NCBI RefSeq assembly: GCF_020329485.1
Contig: NZ_JAGKJI010000019.1
Span: forward strand, 1 to 64,000
DNA length: 64,000 nucleotides
DNA from: Bradyrhizobium cenepequi
Lineage (GTDB): Bacteria; Pseudomonadota; Alphaproteobacteria; Rhizobiales; Xanthobacteraceae
Reading direction: 5' to 3'
Part shown: piece by piece, positions 27,530 to 35,462 of the stretch
How the letters are laid out: the number at the start of each line of letters is the position of its first letter
How positions within the stretch are numbered: position 1 is the stretch's first letter
Made by a program: the position numbers and the translations under genes
The notes under the pieces: model-generated
Database searches by the model: none
The model's input: only the letters and a program-made list of their open reading frames with translations
Told to the model about the DNA's origin: nothing

Positions 27530-28348
27530 ATGGCCGAGATCGTCACGCCGCGCCTTGCCTCCACCATCCTGCTGCTCCGCGACGCGGCGCGGCAGGTAGA
27601 TGTCGACAGCCGCAACGAAATCGAAGTCTTCATGATGGTCCGCCATTACAAGATCGACTTCTCGTCCGGCGCGCTGGTGTTTCCCGGCGGCAGCGTCGAC
27701 AAGGGCGACAGGGAGATCATTGCGAACCCGGCGCTTTATTCTGCCGGCGAGGGGCTCGACGAGAGCGCGCTCAGCTTCCGCATCGGCGCTATCCGGGAAA
27801 CCTTCGAGGAGAGCGGCATCCTGCTGGCGCGGCCGAAGGGATCGAGCGAGCTGGTGGATGCTGCCCGCGCCCGCGAGATCGAGCTCGCCCATCGGAGCCT
27901 GCTCTGCGAAAGCAAGACCAGCTTCCTCAACGTGCTGGCCGAGACCGGCATGGTGCTGGCGCTGGACGAGCTCGTGCCTTACGCGCACTGGATCACGCCG
28001 GAGGGCATGCCGAAGCGGTTCGACACCTGGTTCTTCCTCGCCGCGGCGCCCCCGGAGCAGCTCGGCACCCATGACGGCAGGGAATCCACCGACTCGATCT
28101 GGGTGTCCCCGCGCGAGGCGCTGGAGGGCGGGGAGAGCGGCCGCTTCAAGCTGCCGTTCCCGACCACCCGGAATCTGATCAGGCTGGGCAAGCAGGCCAG
28201 CGTCAGTCAGGCGCTGGAGGACAGCCGCGGCAGGTCCATCGTTACCGTGATGCCCATCATGACCAAGACCGCCACCGGCCGCCAGCTCCGCATCCCCCTC
28301 GAGGCCGGCTATGACGGCGAGGTCTTCGAGGTCGGCGCCGCCGGTTGA
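27530..28348 (+). CDS. NUDIX hydrolase, NUDT19-like
   Basis: 272 residues. The NUDIX box is split by an insertion: ALVFPGGSVDKGDRE, then about 35 residues, then GAIRETFEESGILLARP (REtxEExGI catalytic helix). In NUDT7/NUDT19-type CoA diphosphatases such an arrangement is known, so a CoA or acyl-CoA pyrophosphatase acting with the neighbouring acyl-CoA genes is a reasonable inference. It starts eight bases after the DHDPS-like gene. Confidence 0.85.
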   Translation: MAEIVTPRLASTILLLRDAARQVDVDSRNEIEVFMMVRHYKIDFSSGALVFPGGSVDKGDREIIANPALYSAGEGLDESALSFRIGAIRETFEESGILLARPKGSSELVDAARAREIELAHRSLLCESKTSFLNVLAETGMVLALDELVPYAHWITPEGMPKRFDTWFFLAAAPPEQLGTHDGRESTDSIWVSPREALEGGESGRFKLPFPTTRNLIRLGKQASVSQALEDSRGRSIVTVMPIMTKTATGRQLRIPLEAGYDGEVFEVGAAG

Positions 28349-28428
28349 GTGTTCGGGGCTCAGCCCCGGTTCCCCCGGAGCCTGATTACGTCGTATATTG
28401 GGGGCGATTTCAGCCTGGCCCCCCTAGC

Positions 28429-31110
28429 ATGACCTCCGAATTGCCGCCGAATCCGCCCCAGAAGCGACCGTTCGCGCTGTCGATCGGTCAGCTCACGTTC
28501 GGCAGCTTCCTGCTGGTGCTGGCGGTCATCATCATCACCTCGACTGCGAGCGTGATCGCGATCCGTCATATCGACGCCACTTTCGGGGAACTGCAGCGGC
28601 TGCAGAGCGTCGGCGACCTGGCCGAGGATATTGACCGCCGGATGAACGAGCTGCGGCTGGCGGCGCGCGACTTCGTCACCGATCCGGGCACGCAATCGAT
28701 CCAGGTCGGCGAGGCCGCCAGCGCCCTCAGCGAGGCGCTGAAGAAGACCAGGATCGAGCTCGCCCCGGAGCAGCAGGACATGATCGACGGCGTGACCGAA
28801 CGGCTCGCCACCTACCGCGGCGGCATCGAGCGCATCTCGGCGCTGATCAACCGCCGCGCCGAATTGATCATCGGCCTGCCGCCGCTGCGCGACGCCTTCG
28901 ACAAGGCGGTGGCGGAAAGCTCCGATCCCGCCACGGCTTCCGCGCTGTTGCAGACCCAGAGCCGCATCGCCACTGGGCTGCTCGCCCACAACCCGTCCGC
29001 GGCCGAGCAGGCGGCGCAGAGCATGCGGTCGATGACCATCACCGAGCCGGCGCTGCGCACCGCGGTGAACAATTACGCCGACGCAGTCGTTGCGATATCG
29101 ATCCGGGAGCGCCAGATCGCTGATATCGACCGTGAGGTGCTGGGCACCGAAGGGCGCCTGATCCAGCGCGTGACCGAGCTGTTGCGCGAGCTCAGTTCGC
29201 GCCGCGGTCACGTCCTGTCGCGGGATTTTGCGCGGACGCTCACCGAGGCGAAATGGCAGAGCATCGTGCTCGGCTCCGCCGGCGTGCTGATCGGGATCTT
29301 CGCCGCGCTGCTCGTGGTCCGCCGCACCGTCCGGCCGCTCGCCTCGATCACAAGGTCGATCCGCGCGGTCGCCGCCGGCGAGAAGAGCGCCTCGATCCCG
29401 GCGACCGACGTCGACAACGAGATCGGCGAGATCGCCCGCGCCGCCGAGGTGTTCCGGCGAACGCTGGTCGAAGCGGATACCGCGCGCGAGGCGGCGGTGC
29501 GCGCGCTCGCCGAGCAGCGGCTCGCCGAGGAAAGCTATCGAAAGCTGTTCGAATCCTCGATCGACGGCATTTATGTGACGACGCCGGGCGGCGCGCTGCT
29601 CAATGCCAATTCGGCGCTGGCGCGGATGATGGGCTACGCCACGCCGCGGGACCTGATCAACGGCATCGACGACGTCGCGTCCAATATCTATGTCGATCCG
29701 GCCGCGCGCACCGAATATCAGCGGCTGATGGAGCGCGACGGCATGGTGCGCGACTATGAGTATCAGGTTCGGTCCCGCAGTGGCGCGGTGCTATGGCTGT
29801 CCGACAGCGCGAGCGCGGTGCGCGACGAGAACGGCGAGGTGATCCGCTACGAAGGCACGGTGCGCGACATCACCGACCAGAAGCGCGCCGAAGACGCGAT
29901 CGCCGAAGGCCGTCGCCTGCTGCAGATGGTGATCGACACCGTTCCGGCGGTGATCAACGTCAAGGACCGCAGTCTGCGCTACGTTTTGATGAACCGCTAC
30001 ATGGCCGGGATTTTCGGCATCGAGCCGCAGGAGGCGATCGGCCACACCACTGCCGAGCTGATGGCGCGCTACGGCGCGGCAAAGACCGACGAGAACGACA
30101 AGCGGGTGTTGTCAGGGCGAAGGGAGCTCGGCTTCTACGAGGAGGAGTACAAGGACGTCGCCGGCAACATGCGGCAATGGCTGGTCAACAAGCTGCCGAT
30201 CCTCGACATCAATGGCGAGATCGAGAACATCGTCACGGTGGCGCTCGACATCGGAGAGCGCAAGCGCAGCGAGCACGAGATGCGGAAAGCACGGGACGCC
30301 GCGGAGGCGGCGCTGCGCAATCTGCGCGAGACGCAGAACTCGCTGATCGAGGCGGAAAAGCTCGCAGCCCTCGGACGGCTGGTTGCGGGCGTCGCGCATG
30401 AGGTCAACAATCCGGTCGGCATCAGCCTCACGGTTGCCTCCGCGCTGGAACGCAAGGCGGCGACCTTTGCCGCGCAGGTCGAGCGCGGCGAACTGCGGCG
30501 CTCGAGCTTGAACGATTTTCTTGCCACGACAAGCGATGCGTCCTCGCAGCTCGTCGCCAACCTCAACCGTGCCGCCGAACTGATCCAGTCGTTCAAGCAG
30601 GTCGCCGCCGACCGCAACTACTCCGATCAGCGCAGCTTCGATCTCGGCGATCTCACCGAGCAGGTCGTGATGAGTCTGCGGCCGGGCCTGCGCAAGCACA
30701 ATCTGACGCTCAACGTCGATTGCCAGCCGAACCTGATCATGAACTCCTATCCGGGACCCTATGGTCAGGTGCTCACCAATCTGTTCCTCAATTCCGTCGC
30801 GCACGCCTTTCCCGATGGAAAGCCTGGTGTCGTCGACATCCAGGTGCGCGCTTCCGGCAGGGACAACGTCGAGGTGATCTTCTCCGACAATGGCTGCGGC
30901 ATGTCGCTCGACGTGCGCCGCCGCGCCTTCGATCCGTTCTTCACCACGCGCCGCGATCAGGGCGGCACTGGCCTCGGGCTTCACATCGTCTACAGCATCG
31001 TCACCACGCGCTTAGGGGGCCGTCTCGATCTCGACTCCGAGCCCGGCGGCGGCACGCGCATTCAGATGATCCTGCCGCGCGTCGCACCGGTCGAATTGGC
31101 GGCGGAATAG
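28429..31110 (+). CDS. Membrane-bound PAS-containing sensor histidine kinase
   Basis: 893 residues from the ATG at 28429; a GTG at 28345 overlapping the previous stop is also open. The order is TM1 (about 18-45), a helical periplasmic domain (50-270), TM2 (278-298), HAMP (299-350), PAS (368-485), PAS (492-612), DHp with phospho-acceptor His657 in AGVAHEVNNPVG, and HATPase with N box NLFLNSVAHAF, DNGCGMS and GGTGLGLHIV. No receiver domain or adjacent response regulator is seen, so the partner is elsewhere. No Shine-Dalgarno precedes the chosen ATG. Confidence 0.9.
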   Translation: MTSELPPNPPQKRPFALSIGQLTFGSFLLVLAVIIITSTASVIAIRHIDATFGELQRLQSVGDLAEDIDRRMNELRLAARDFVTDPGTQSIQVGEAASALSEALKKTRIELAPEQQDMIDGVTERLATYRGGIERISALINRRAELIIGLPPLRDAFDKAVAESSDPATASALLQTQSRIATGLLAHNPSAAEQAAQSMRSMTITEPALRTAVNNYADAVVAISIRERQIADIDREVLGTEGRLIQRVTELLRELSSRRGHVLSRDFARTLTEAKWQSIVLGSAGVLIGIFAALLVVRRTVRPLASITRSIRAVAAGEKSASIPATDVDNEIGEIARAAEVFRRTLVEADTAREAAVRALAEQRLAEESYRKLFESSIDGIYVTTPGGALLNANSALARMMGYATPRDLINGIDDVASNIYVDPAARTEYQRLMERDGMVRDYEYQVRSRSGAVLWLSDSASAVRDENGEVIRYEGTVRDITDQKRAEDAIAEGRRLLQMVIDTVPAVINVKDRSLRYVLMNRYMAGIFGIEPQEAIGHTTAELMARYGAAKTDENDKRVLSGRRELGFYEEEYKDVAGNMRQWLVNKLPILDINGEIENIVTVALDIGERKRSEHEMRKARDAAEAALRNLRETQNSLIEAEKLAALGRLVAGVAHEVNNPVGISLTVASALERKAATFAAQVERGELRRSSLNDFLATTSDASSQLVANLNRAAELIQSFKQVAADRNYSDQRSFDLGDLTEQVVMSLRPGLRKHNLTLNVDCQPNLIMNSYPGPYGQVLTNLFLNSVAHAFPDGKPGVVDIQVRASGRDNVEVIFSDNGCGMSLDVRRRAFDPFFTTRRDQGGTGLGLHIVYSIVTTRLGGRLDLDSEPGGGTRIQMILPRVAPVELAAE

Positions 31111-31186
31111 TTGTCCTGAGGCCACGCTCGGTCCGCAAACTCGGATCGCCTCGCCCCGCTTGCGGGGAGAGGGCGAAGCTCTTCCG

Positions 31187-31537
31187 CTAGTCTATATCCG
31201 CAAGCTTGCGCAGCGTGGCGCCAAAGATCTGGCTGGCCTTTCCGACCAGCGCAGTTCCGGTCATGGTCGCCTCTGTATCGGTGAAGGTTCCGGTGACGCC
31301 GATGCCGACCGGGGCCGGTCCGCCGAACAGCGGGCTGTCATTGTCGCGCGGCGTGGTGTGTCGCTGCACCAGCACTTCGCCTTTGAAGGTGTTGGCTTTC
31401 ACGGTGTAGCTGCCGGTGTAGTACAGATAGGCGTCGCCGCCGAGAACCTGGCCGTTACGGAACAGAATCACTCCGCTGCCCTTGCCGACGCGCCCGTCGA
31501 GCAGGGTGACGTGAATGGAATACAGGCCATTTCTCAT
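31187..31537 (-). CDS. GrlR-family small protein
   Basis: 116 residues: NGLYSIHVTLLDGRVGKGSGVILFRNGQVLGGDAYLYYTGSY, then GEVLVQRHTTP and GVTGTFTDTEATMTGTAL. This is a lipocalin-like beta barrel related to GrlR, the repressor partner of a type III secretion regulator in enterobacteria. In these bacteria GrlR-domain proteins are widespread without a secretion locus, and the function is not established. Confidence 0.85.
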   Translation of the reverse strand: MRNGLYSIHVTLLDGRVGKGSGVILFRNGQVLGGDAYLYYTGSYTVKANTFKGEVLVQRHTTPRDNDSPLFGGPAPVGIGVTGTFTDTEATMTGTALVGKASQIFGATLRKLADID

Positions 31538-31900
31538 GGCGCCCCACGGCCGGCCGCCTTCGCCCAGAGGCTGCCGATTCAGAATTTATGCCAAAGCAGC
31601 ATGTCCGGCGCAACGCGGCAGGTTGACCATGCGCCGCTCGACGCCGTGCGAAACCGAAATCATTCCATTGGTCGACGACGCCCCGATGACGACGTTGTGG
31701 GGGCAGCGCGCGGCGAATCAACTTGGCCCGCGAAATGCATAACATTTGTTGCACCGGCCGGCGGGTGCAGGAGCGAGAGACAGGTGACGAACTGGATCGA
31801 TTCCGGCCGCATTTTCGCGAGCCTATGTGCAGAGCTAGCTGGTTCCATCCGTAAGACTACGGACCATCGTCTAGCGGTCCGCCCCAGAAACCCACTCACA

Positions 31901-32239
31901 TTGAGTCTTGTCGCGTTGTTGTCGGCGGCCGCCGTAAGTCTCGCGCATGCGCGCGATCCCGATGGCCGCTACGCCAATTCGCCGCTCAAGCAATGGTTCG
32001 ACAGCTTGAGGAGCGGGAAGGGGCCGTGCTGTTCCGACGCCGACGGCACCGCGGTGAGCGACGTCGATTGGGAATCCAAGGACGGACATTATCGCGTGCG
32101 CATCGACGACGAGTGGATCGACGTGCCTGATGATGCCGTGATCACCGAGCCGAACCGCTACGGCCGCACCATGGTGTGGCCGATGCGCGGTTATCTCGGA
32201 CTGCAGATCCGCTGCTTCATGCCCGGCAGCATGACCTAA
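31901..32239 (+). CDS. Small exported protein of unknown function
   Basis: About 112 residues. LSLVALLSAAAVSLAHA is a signal peptide. The mature part, YANSPLKQWFDSLRSGKGPCCSDADGTAVSDVDWESKDGHYRVRIDDEWIDVPDDAVI, looks like a conserved periplasmic domain with a CC pair and a late cysteine (QIRCFMPGS). No ATG fits; a TTG at 31901 or a GTG at 31783 are the candidate starts, so the N-terminus is uncertain. Confidence 0.65.
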   Translation: MSLVALLSAAAVSLAHARDPDGRYANSPLKQWFDSLRSGKGPCCSDADGTAVSDVDWESKDGHYRVRIDDEWIDVPDDAVITEPNRYGRTMVWPMRGYLGLQIRCFMPGSMT

Positions 32240-32265
32240 CCGTTCGACGCGCAAGCGCTACGCGG

Positions 32266-32652
32266 TCAGGCATATTTCTTGTCGCGCTCCAGGAGCTCGA
32301 TCGAGACACCCTGCGGCCCGCGGATGAAGCAGATGCGCACGCCGGGGCGGATCGTGGTCGGCTCCGTCGTGAACTCGACGCCCTTTGCCTTGATCTCGGC
32401 CGCAACGGCGTCGATGTCTTTCACCGCCAGTCCGAAATGGTCGAGGCCCTGATAGGGCGTCACCGGCGGTGCATTGACGCCGTCGCCTGGCGAGACCGGC
32501 GCGATGAACACCTTGGCGCCTCCGAGCTGCACATCGATGCGGCCGGGATTGCGGATGATCTCGCCGCCCAGCACATCTCGAAGCCACGCCGCGGTCGCTT
32601 CGGGATCGGGGGTGCGCAGGTGAATGTGGTCCCAGGTAACCTCTATCGGCAT
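32266..32652 (-). CDS. VOC-family (glyoxalase-like) protein
   Basis: 128 residues. VTWDHIHLRTPDPEATAAWLRDVLGGEII, GLDHFGLAVKDIDAVAAEIKAKG and GVRICFIRGPQGVSIELLE hold the expected metal ligands (His, His, Glu) of VOC enzymes such as glyoxalase I or methylmalonyl-CoA epimerase. GGGAGATGAA precedes the ATG. The substrate is unknown. Confidence 0.86.
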   Translation of the reverse strand: MPIEVTWDHIHLRTPDPEATAAWLRDVLGGEIIRNPGRIDVQLGGAKVFIAPVSPGDGVNAPPVTPYQGLDHFGLAVKDIDAVAAEIKAKGVEFTTEPTTIRPGVRICFIRGPQGVSIELLERDKKYA

Positions 32653-32908
32653 TTCATCTCCCATCTTGCTCGACGCGCGTGATCGCACGATCCGTTGCTG
32701 CGGCAATCTACCGGCTCGGAATCCACAAGGCCATCCTGTCACAGGCGCAGCGCCGCAATTTTGCCGAGGAGGCTTGGAACCGTAATGTAAGTGGATGGTT
32801 GATCGACAAGTGGCGGTCCCCGTACAGCGGTGCGTCCCTTTCAAGCCGTGCGGTGGTGCGCCGGAGCGGCGTTGCGCGCAGGCAGGAAGCGTTCGCGCGG
32901 ATGAGGAC

Positions 32909-33511
32909 ATGGCCATGGGCATCGGCAGGTGGTCGTTTCAAGGCTTTGGCGCCAAGCTTATTCTGCTCACGGTTCTCACCATCGCCGGATTTGCCGGATG
33001 GCTGATGCTCCCCAATCGCAGCGATGCCGACAACAAATCGGTCGCGGTGGCGTCGCCGCCCTCGGCTTCTCCGCAGGATGTCGTCTGGCTCGAGAAGCCG
33101 GCCGCGCCCACCGAGCAGCAGGCGGCCGCGCCGGCGGACGATGCAGTGGGCGATGAGGCACCGACCGCCAGCACCAATGAACCCTTCACGGTGGAGCGGT
33201 CTCCGATCGATGGGCTGAAGATCTCCCGTCAGTTCTGGCGCCGGGGCGGCCTCGGCTCGAAAGCGCTGGTCACTCTCACGCTGCGCAATGCGAACCACTA
33301 TCCGGTCAAGGACATCGAGATCGCCTGCGCCTTTGCGCGCGCCGATGGCACGCATCTCACCGACCGCCGGCGTGTGATCAGCGACACCATCAATATGAAA
33401 AGCCGCAAGACCTACGCCGGCGTGCTGGTCGGATTCGTGAACATCAATGCAAATAAGGCAAAATGTTCCGTAGTGACGGCCGCGCCTAGCGTGAGTGTCC
33501 CGAAAAAGTGA
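32909..33511 (+). CDS. Membrane-anchored protein of unknown function
   Basis: About 200 residues; ATGs at 32909 and 32915 are both possible. One transmembrane anchor (LILLTVLTIAGFAGWLML), a low-complexity Ala/Pro linker, then a compact C-terminal domain (about 110-200) with VTLTLRNANHYPVKDIEIACAFARADGTHLTDRRRVISDTINMKSRKTYAGVLVGF. That domain has the look of an immunoglobulin-like beta sandwich similar to FxLYD domains. Function not recognised. Confidence 0.75.
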   Translation: MAMGIGRWSFQGFGAKLILLTVLTIAGFAGWLMLPNRSDADNKSVAVASPPSASPQDVVWLEKPAAPTEQQAAAPADDAVGDEAPTASTNEPFTVERSPIDGLKISRQFWRRGGLGSKALVTLTLRNANHYPVKDIEIACAFARADGTHLTDRRRVISDTINMKSRKTYAGVLVGFVNINANKAKCSVVTAAPSVSVPKK

Positions 33512-33607
33512 ACGCTTTGGTTGAACCTCTAGGGTGTGGCTAGGAACTAACTCCCTATATCGCCATTAGGCGGTAGACCGCGTCATCGCGCGGGGGAGCA
33601 GTTTCTG

Positions 33608-34126
33608 ATGTTGGTGACGCGTTATTTCCTTTATGTCGGCGGGGCGCTGCTAGCGCTGCTATATGCAGTCGACGCTCTGGTTCCGCACGACGCGGCCACG
33701 ACAGCCCACAGCGCGCCTGGCCTCGACAAGTCCACCGTCCGCATTCACTCCGCCCAGAAGCTGCCTGAACGGGTGGTGTTCGACACCAGCCTCCCGACCA
33801 TCGTGCCGCCGGGCTCCGCCACTCAGATGGCTGCGGCACCGCTTCCGCCGCCGCCGGGGGCCGAGTCGACGGCTGCCCCAGCGTCGACCCAAGCGCCCGC
33901 GCGCGAAAGCCTTGCCCAGTACGCTCCGGCAGAGAAGAAACACGAGCCGCGGCCGCCGAAGAAGCACAGGGTCGCCAGGGCGCGCAGCCAGCCGCAGCCG
34001 ATGTACGCGGGTCAGCCACCGATGTACGGTCAGCAGCCTATGTACATGGGCCAGCGGCCGATGCGGGTGGCGCAGCAGTCACGTTTCGGCTTCTTTGGCG
34101 GCGGGCCGTTCTCGGGCACTTGGTAA
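33608..34126 (+). CDS. Small anchored protein with Q-P-M-Y repeats
   Basis: 172 residues. An N-terminal hydrophobic segment (YFLYVGGALLALLYAVDAL) precedes a proline/alanine-rich middle, a basic patch (RPPKKHRVARARS) and a tail with repeats QPMYAGQPPMYGQQPMYMGQ ending in a glycine/phenylalanine-rich stretch. Probably envelope-associated and disordered. It follows the previous gene on the same strand, and its function is unknown. Confidence 0.72.
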   Translation: MLVTRYFLYVGGALLALLYAVDALVPHDAATTAHSAPGLDKSTVRIHSAQKLPERVVFDTSLPTIVPPGSATQMAAAPLPPPPGAESTAAPASTQAPARESLAQYAPAEKKHEPRPPKKHRVARARSQPQPMYAGQPPMYGQQPMYMGQRPMRVAQQSRFGFFGGGPFSGTW

Positions 34127-34142
34127 CCGGATTGCGGCCGGA

Positions 34143-34523
34143 CTACTGTGGCAGCTTCGGGATCTTGTTGGCAAAGCCGTTGTAGCAGGTCAGCCGCTCG
34201 TCCTCTTCCTTCACGAACCGGCATTCCTTCATCGCCTTGGCCGCGGCCGGCTTCGGCTTGGGCTGCGGCGCGAAGATCTCGTCATAGCAGTTGAGCCGCT
34301 CCTTGGTGCCGTCATCGATCTCCTGGCATGCCTGCAGCTTCTGCGCGGCCGATTGCGGCTTGGCCTTCTCGCCCTGCTTCGCCGGCGGCTTCTTCGTGCC
34401 GACCTGCATCAGTGGCTTGTCGCCGACCATGGGCGGGTTGGCAGGGTCCGCGAGTGGGGTCGTACCTTGAGCGAGCGCGGCGGCCGGATACAGAAGTGCC
34501 AGCGCGAGGATGATCTTTCTCAT
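34143..34523 (-). CDS. Small secreted protein with two C-Y-(D/N) cysteine motifs
   Basis: 126 residues. Signal peptide RKIILALALLYPAAALAQ, a lysine/proline-rich linker, then two related motifs: ACQEIDDGTKERLNCYDEIF and ECRFVKEEDERLTCYNGF. Both have the form C-x(9-11)-C-Y-(D/N). This repeated pair suggests two small disulphide hairpins. Function unknown. Confidence 0.75.
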   Translation of the reverse strand: MRKIILALALLYPAAALAQGTTPLADPANPPMVGDKPLMQVGTKKPPAKQGEKAKPQSAAQKLQACQEIDDGTKERLNCYDEIFAPQPKPKPAAAKAMKECRFVKEEDERLTCYNGFANKIPKLPQ

Positions 34524-34724
34524 GTGAGGTGCCTTCGTTCTGGCGCTCGCAAGGAGTGCGCCCAGCCAAATCCTGAATGAAGAATGTCGATTTAGCTGAT
34601 CTCTCGGCGTGGCGGCAACCCTGTCGAGACACCGACCGGAGAAGCGGCTATCTGTTTTCCCAAAGGATTCAACCCGCGTGGGATCGCGGTCTGGCATCGG
34701 AGATGGCGGAATCCGGGGCTATTT
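34524..34724. other. Intergenic, no gene seen
   Basis: About 200 bases between the secreted protein start and the end of the damaged toxin gene. No product or hairpin was recognised. Confidence 0.5.
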
Positions 34725-35149
34725 CTATGCCTTTCGACCCGGCTTGCGGCTGAAGGGATCGAGCACAGCAGCCCCCGTAGACTTGAAATCCGAGGCGTTG
34801 CGCGTCACAACTGTGAGCCCGTATTCCAGCGCCGTCGCCGCAATCATGAGGTCGGCGCTGTCGTTACCTACCGCGGCGCTCAGCGCGCCCCAACGCCGGG
34901 CCGTGGGCAGGTCAAACGGCACGATCCTTTCGCCGTACAGCGTCAGCACGCGATCAAGCCAGGCCGCCACCGCGCCCGCAAGATCCGGGTTGGTCTCACG
35001 CTGTCGGGCAATGCCGCGTTCGATCTCCCCGATACTGATGACGCTGAGAACAGATCGGCCGTCCGCTGCCGCTCGAACCATGCCACGACCATGGGATCGC
35101 GCTCCCGCTTGCGCAGCTCTGAGAGTGTTACGGTGTCGATCAGAAACAT
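34725..35149 (-). pseudogene. vapC: VapC-type PIN-domain toxin with a frameshift
   Basis: The start, MFLIDTVTLSELRKRERDPMVVAWFERQRTADLF, lies in one frame from 35149. The rest, LSVISIGEIERGIARQRETNPDLAG through DSADLMIAATALEYGLTVVTRNASDF, lies in another frame ending at 34725. One missing base near 35045-35055, in CTGTTCTCAGC, would join them. All PIN acidic residues are present across the two halves (Asp5, Glu11, Glu in GEIERG, Asp in SADLMIA and in NASDF). The start overlaps the antitoxin stop by one base. Either the toxin is inactivated or the sequence has an error. Confidence 0.85.
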
Positions 35150-35403
35150 CAGAGGTCGAGATCGCGCACCCGAACGTCACGGCGCTCAAACTCCACGTCA
35201 TCCTGCGGCATGGTCAGCAGGACTTCCGCAAATGACGGTGCGCTGGCGCGTTCGAGGCGCCGGAGCCGCTCGTACTCCTCAACATCGACGACGACCGTGG
35301 GCATGCCGTGCTTGGTGACAGTTTGTGGCGCACGCCGCGCTGCGTCCACAACCTCACTGAAGCGGTTTTTGGCGTCCTGCACCGACCAATTTCGGCGGGT
35401 CAT
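35149..35403 (-). CDS. Phd/YefM-family antitoxin
   Basis: 84 residues. NWSVQDAKNRFSEVVDAARRAPQTVTKHGMPTVVVDVEEYERLRRLE is the Phd/YefM DNA-binding fold, followed by an acidic toxin-binding tail (QDDVEFERRDVRVRDLDL). It should bind a VapC-type toxin and repress the operon through the palindrome at 35424-35441. The partner toxin is frameshifted. Confidence 0.92.
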   Translation of the reverse strand: MTRRNWSVQDAKNRFSEVVDAARRAPQTVTKHGMPTVVVDVEEYERLRRLERASAPSFAEVLLTMPQDDVEFERRDVRVRDLDL

Positions 35404-35423
35404 TCTGCAAACTTTCTGGCTAG

Positions 35424-35441
35424 ATTTTCTAGCTAGAAAAT
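35424..35441. promoter_or_regulatory. Perfect 18-bp palindrome upstream of the antitoxin
   Basis: ATTTTCTAGCTAGAAAAT is fully self-complementary and lies 21 bases before the antitoxin ATG. It is AT-rich, in contrast to its GC-rich surroundings. This is the expected place and form of a Phd/YefM operator overlapping the promoter. Confidence 0.8.
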
Positions 35442-35462
35442 AGGGGGCGCAGGTTGACGCCG

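Noticed and set aside
31800..31880. Possible tRNA-like stretch before the small exported protein
   Set aside because: Some paired segments appear, but no anticodon arm, T-loop or acceptor stem fits.
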